From NCBI GenBank assembly GCA_949825045.1, contig OX463822.1, forward strand, positions 30,816,703 to 30,880,702: a DNA stretch of 64,000 nt, written 5' to 3'. The translations under genes and the position numbers were made by a program. The notes below the pieces were generated by a model. That model was not told the origin of the DNA. It saw nothing but the letters and a program-made list of their open reading frames with translations, and ran no database searches. This DNA is from Argyresthia goedartella. Lineage: Eukaryota > Arthropoda > Insecta > Lepidoptera > Argyresthiidae. Shown here one piece after another: positions 45,101 through 51,100 of the stretch. The first letter of the stretch is position 1, and every line of letters begins with the position of its first letter.

Positions 45101-48100
45101 ATAGTGACTCTACGATCCGACACGACATTCGCTAAAAACTGATTTAAGTTTGACATATTTTAAACATTTTGACAGTCGCTTAATCCATTGAAGACGCTAA
45201 ACGAATTTAGTGCTTCAATGTGCCGTGTGCCCCTGCTGTCTATTTGCAATTTACTGCATGACTTTTCTTTTTCGCTGCTCCGCAAATAGCTTAGCGAGAC
45301 TGCAACGTCCTCTAATGACTATCTTTTGTTTATTGCCACGTGTTAATTGAGTGAAGCCGTATGAAGTGTATCTATAAGTCTATGTATACAGATCGTCGTC
45401 CCAGTTCAACAGGGTTCTATATAGCATTTCACGACTTTTTCTTTTTTAAATTATAGTCCGTCCCTCTAGGTTCTATCTGCATCAAATTGTGTATGGTTCG
45501 CAAGATATTGACGAAACAATAAAGTTCTATGTTTATTATTTTTTCAAATCGATGAATCAAGGTTCCAAGTGAAATTTGTATGACTGATAGAACTATGTTT
45601 TTTAAATATGCTCGATATTGATAACCTGTCACCAGACTTTATCTCATAAACTGTGATAGTTAGACATTTGATATTTTCACAGATGATTTATTTCTGTAGC
45701 CGCTAGAACAACAAATAATTATAAACAGAATAAAATAAATATTTAAGGGGGCTTCCATACAACAAATGTGATTTTTTGGTCGTTTTACTAGTTAGTACCA
45801 GTTACTGTTGGTTCAGCCGATTTCCCTCCCCAAATCTCCTTGTTCTTTTAATTAATTCTAGTATATGTCGCTGAATTTGAGGCCTGCAAGTACTTCTTCC
45901 TCCTTAATGTTATGTTTTCCAACCCTTGTGTTCGTCGTATGTTTCAATGCACCAGGATACTCACCCCGTTATCAAAGAGCATCTGTCTGACTGAGTCGTC
46001 AATTTTATGCTCATCATCCATCTTACGGACGAGGGGGCCAATTTGTTCCGTCGCCAGCTTTCTGACTGAAAAGTCAAACTATATTTATGACAATATCGCT
46101 AAATATCTATACACATACATTAGTGAAAAGGCAAATTAGAACTATCCGTAACCGGCAAGCTTGTATGAAGAGATACAAGTTAAGAATGTTGAGGAAGCGA
46201 GAGATATATGTTTATGTATGTATGAATGCCATTGCCATGCGGGCAATTTTAAAATCACGTAAAAATCACTGTATTTAAAATGGGATAGTACAATTTTCAA
46301 GATTACTTAAATGACCCGAGGGCATGGTGTTAATCTCGCTTAATAATTTTGTAATTATTTATTCCTGCATACTACAGCACATACAAAACCATTACAAAAC
46401 GGACATTAAAAGGGATCTAAAAAACAATCTGTGGGAGTTTCTTAGCCTTCTTCTCCCACCATGGTCCAATGGAGGGAAGTGGCAAAAAATGATGTTTAGC
46501 ATATTTATCTATACATTATATTTATTTAAAGAAAATAAAGAAAGGGCATATAACATTTTTGGCATACTAACTGTGGAAAAATCATGATTTCCGCAGCCAG
46601 TGATAAAACGGGTGTCGCTCGATAGAGTATTTTTACAAACTAATGTGTGTATGTGATTCTGATTATATATTTCTAAAACGATATGCTATTCGAGAAATCT
46701 GGTTTCAAAGGGCGACAAAAACAACTTTTTTGGACTTTGAACTTAGATTTCTCGCAAAGGCTATCGTTTTAGAAATTCATATTTACACACATCTGTTTCA
46801 ATCATTTACTCTATCGATGGACATCGGTTTCATCTCTGGCCGCAGATATCAAGATTTATTTAAAAACGGTATCACAGATTAGATAATAGGTATGCCTTTC
46901 TTCCAACAAAAATGTTAGAACCCTTTGGAAATTGACACATTGACACATACATATTTCTGGCCCGACAAGGGTCTAATAAAATGCAATCGTCTCTGAGATA
47001 TGCCATAAACACGGACTTGGGATGCTGTCGTTGCGTTTCTGCCCAGCTGGTTCTATTTCTCACTATCTATACATCTATGAACGTACTCTCACATTCTTAC
47101 CTAACTACGTACCTACTAGATATATGTACGAGACTCTAGGTACGTGTGTGTGCCTAAGGTAATAGTAGGCTGCATATTAAGTAATCTTGTGAGTACCTGA
47201 GTGTATTTCAACTGGGTCAAGCCATAGCATGACTTCATATTAACTTTTCAACTACATTTTCCTTGAATAGTAAAATGTCAACGCTCCGATAAATCCAGTA
47301 TAAGTAACAATTATAACCATATTCGTTGATGTCGATATCAACACAAAATACAAAATACAAAATACACATAGCCTTTCTCGTAAGCCATGTTTCAGTTATT
47401 CATTAGTATAGTAGGTACCAACAGGGGTGTAGAGGTTTTGGTATTGGGGGGGAGTTAAAGAAAAAACAAACCGGCCAAGTGAGAGTCGGGCTCACGCACC
47501 GAGGGCTCCGCACAAATGTCATTATTTTCTGATGACTTTTTCCTTTATTTTATGCTGTAAGGTTTTAATGCCCTTGTGAGTATCAGGCAAATTCAGCTTA
47601 CGAAATTTAGTTCGATACTTAATTATTACAAGAAATAAAATGAAATGAATGGATTATATAGGAGGCGCACAATTCACAAGCAATCAGAAATTTAAAAAAA
47701 CGTTTTCAAAACTGTATCGTCTATTTTCACTTCTCATAGTTAGTTCTTATTGGCCGAGCGACGAAGCGTCTCCGTTTCAGGATTGGGCAAAAATGCTTTC
47801 GTATGTCCAGATGTGTGTCCGGATGTTATTCACTATAGGCCGCATTTCTCAACTGATTCTCGTGAATTTTTGTGAGCAGGTTCGATAATTTTTTTTTTTT
47901 TTTTGTCGATTCGTTTTTGGAATAATTTCAAAATGGCGGAGATGTGGGGTTGAAAATGTAAAAAAATCCACTACAGCCCAAACGGCTTGATAGATTTTAA
48001 CAAATGATGTGTCGTTGGATTCTTGAAGACCGTGAGTTTGACATTAGCTATATATATTTTAATGAAAAGTCAATAAGTTGGATTTTAGATCGCAAAATGT

Positions 48101-51100
48101 AGTTCACAAGGCTACTTTCATACTCCATTACGTAACCAGTTTCTATGTGGTATAGAAAAAAAAAATGTCGGATTATTAAAAACTTCAAGGGGTCGGGGGT
48201 GTGATACGTAGGGAAACTGCAGAGATTCTATAAAAATAGACGATGCAATTCTATTCCACAACTGCTCTAATGTATCAAACATACAATTTTACTTTTAATT
48301 ACTTTAATACAATTCTGTTTTTAGTAGCCCTGCTGTTTTAGAGTTCCTTATAGTTCCCAAAGAACCCTTATAGTTTCGTCAAGTCTGTCTGTCCGTCCGT
48401 CCGTATGTCACTTTATGCAGAAACTATTAAGACTACGCAGTTGAAATTTAGTATGTAGATGTATTCTGTGAACCGCTTTACGATTTTATACAAAAATTGA
48501 AAAATTAAAATAATTAAAGAGGGCTCCCCAAACATGGAACTGAAACCAAAAAAAAAAAAATACATCAAACCTGTATGTGTAGGGTGTGATAGGTATTTAA
48601 AAATGACGTTTAGGTTTTTTCTCAAAGCCATGATCCTCAACCATTTTTCCTCAAAGTAAATCGTTAAAGAGGCAGACCCTTCCAAAGTGGAAAATGTGTG
48701 TGTGCCCCTCTAAATTTTAAAGTAAGGAAAAAGTCCCTCTAACTTTTAAAGTAAGAGAGGGAAAAATCTACAAAAAAATATATCTCAATACACACTTTCA
48801 ACGAAAATTGGTTTGAGCAAAATAAAAGTAGCAGCTTTTATGATATAAAACATTTTTTTTAAACCGCAAAGATAACTTTGTCATTCATACAAACACTATG
48901 AAAAACAAAGTTACAACACAAACATCACCAAAAACAGTTACATAATTACTTGCTACAACGGAACCCTTCATGGGGGAGTCCGACTCGCATTTGGCCACTT
49001 TTTTATTGTCTTGCAGCAGGTGACAAAAGTACACTACAGATCGTGGATCCGACAACAAACCAATTGTACCATCGATGTCGCAGTCATTATAAAACGTCTC
49101 TTGTATGGTTCCCCCTTTAATTTACAAAATTTCGTGTAGTTAGTGACTTGTTGCCGTAGAGGCATCAGAAATTCAATCAGACGGACAGCGGAGGCTTAGT
49201 AATAGGGTCACGTTTGGCACCCTTCGGGTACGGAACCCTGAAAAAGGCAAATTGTGCTAGTCGGCCGACCGAAGTGCTGGCGGGCAAATTCAAATGCCAT
49301 AGTGGGCCACGTGGCCCGCGGGCCTGGGTTTGGCGATAGGCAATTTTGACTTTAAAGTATGGCACCTAAACCCAACTGTCATAATAATACGAGGTACTCG
49401 AGTAGGTGCTCATTTGCTATTCTCACATTATCATTGTATGTCCCATGCATGTAGGTGGGTAATGTTAATAGGTAGGTACATATCCATGTTTGTATATGTA
49501 TGTGATGTAAGTTTTAACGTATGTCTTATGTCACAATTACAATCACAATTTTATTTTATTTGGTTATTGTATTTGAGTAGATATATAGGGTGGTCCATTT
49601 CGAACGGTCAGTAGGGCAAAATCTTTTTTTTTTGTACCCAATTGTATGAGATATGAGCTCCAAAAAATAAGGCTATTATTTAATCGCACATAAAAAATAC
49701 TGATTTTCACAGCAAAAAAGGATCAGCAAAAACACTTTTTATGTTTTAATTATTTTTGTTGTTCTTTCACGTTCGAACTAATACGAAGGATAAAGGGGGC
49801 CTAAGCTACAGCAGTATTTTGCCCTGATATTTGCTGTAAAATCAGTATATTTGCTGTCAAACCAGTATTATTGATGTGCAATTTAAAGTTTCCCAAAAAA
49901 AAGTAGTTTCTACCTCACTTTTTTGACATATTGCTTTTTATCTTTAAAACACTTCAGATGAAGACACTTTCTCTGGGGCACTTTTTCCTCAAATTAGCAA
50001 AAACTGCCCCAAAGAAAGTTATAGAGTTAAATTGCTCTTAAAATATAAAAAACATATGCTAATTCGATGACGAATGATGGTAGATGACTACCGTTGAAAA
50101 GGTCAGAGCTCATAATCCTAGACAGCGATTGGAAATAGGGATTAGGTAAAAAGTGTTTATAATTGTAAAGTATAACAAAACTTCTTATGATTAGTCGTTT
50201 ACGTGATGTAAGAAAAAAAAAACGGACCTTCTTTTCTTCTTTCTTCTTCTTTAAATCATTATATCTCTCATAGTTTCCGATTTCGCCCTACTGACCTTTC
50301 AAAATGGGCAACCTGTATATCTTATCTTCCTCTGTGACGTGGTGATAAGACTTCAATGTCGAATGTTAGCTTATCGTAGCTATTGTTGCTTGTTCATCAT
50401 TGTTATTTTATTTTCGTAGGGAATTTGCTAAATTTTTAGATTTGGTGGAATTTTAGATACCTTAACCTGATAACAGTATCGATAGAATTTAAAGGTTAAA
50501 TAAATTAACAGTTAAAATAACAAAACCAACATACGTCACGCTTTTTTCCATACGGGGTGGCGGATTTAATAGTCGATGTTATCGAAATAATGTTACCGTA
50601 ATATTAATCTAATTACCTAAATCGTGGAAAAGCTCCTAAATAACATAATATAGAGTACAGAAATGTAGAGTACTGTAGCCTTAGTAGCGGCGAATGTAGA
50701 AATGACCATTAAATCTAGAAGTGTTAAGTCTTATATCTACCTAAACTAAACACACATCCTGAAAACTCCATAACGCGTTCAAAAACCGCAAATAACGACC
50801 AGCTTAAATATTTTTTAGAAATTGGTTAGAAAACATTTTTTATCTGTGAATATGTTATTTGCTTCATAATTACATCATATTAGATGTTCTTATTACATTC
50901 AAATTTCAAGCATCTGTGAAAAACAAAGCAAGCTTCATAATACCATCGAATTCGATGTTCTTATTAAGTATTTTATTAAGTATCCAACCATCACCTTTCC
51001 TACCATCTTGGTTTGCTGGAAAAAATCTCTTTTGAGAGATAAGTTCGCCTTTGTTCATGTTTTTTTCTATTATAAGTTATCTGTTTAGTGTAGTACAATA

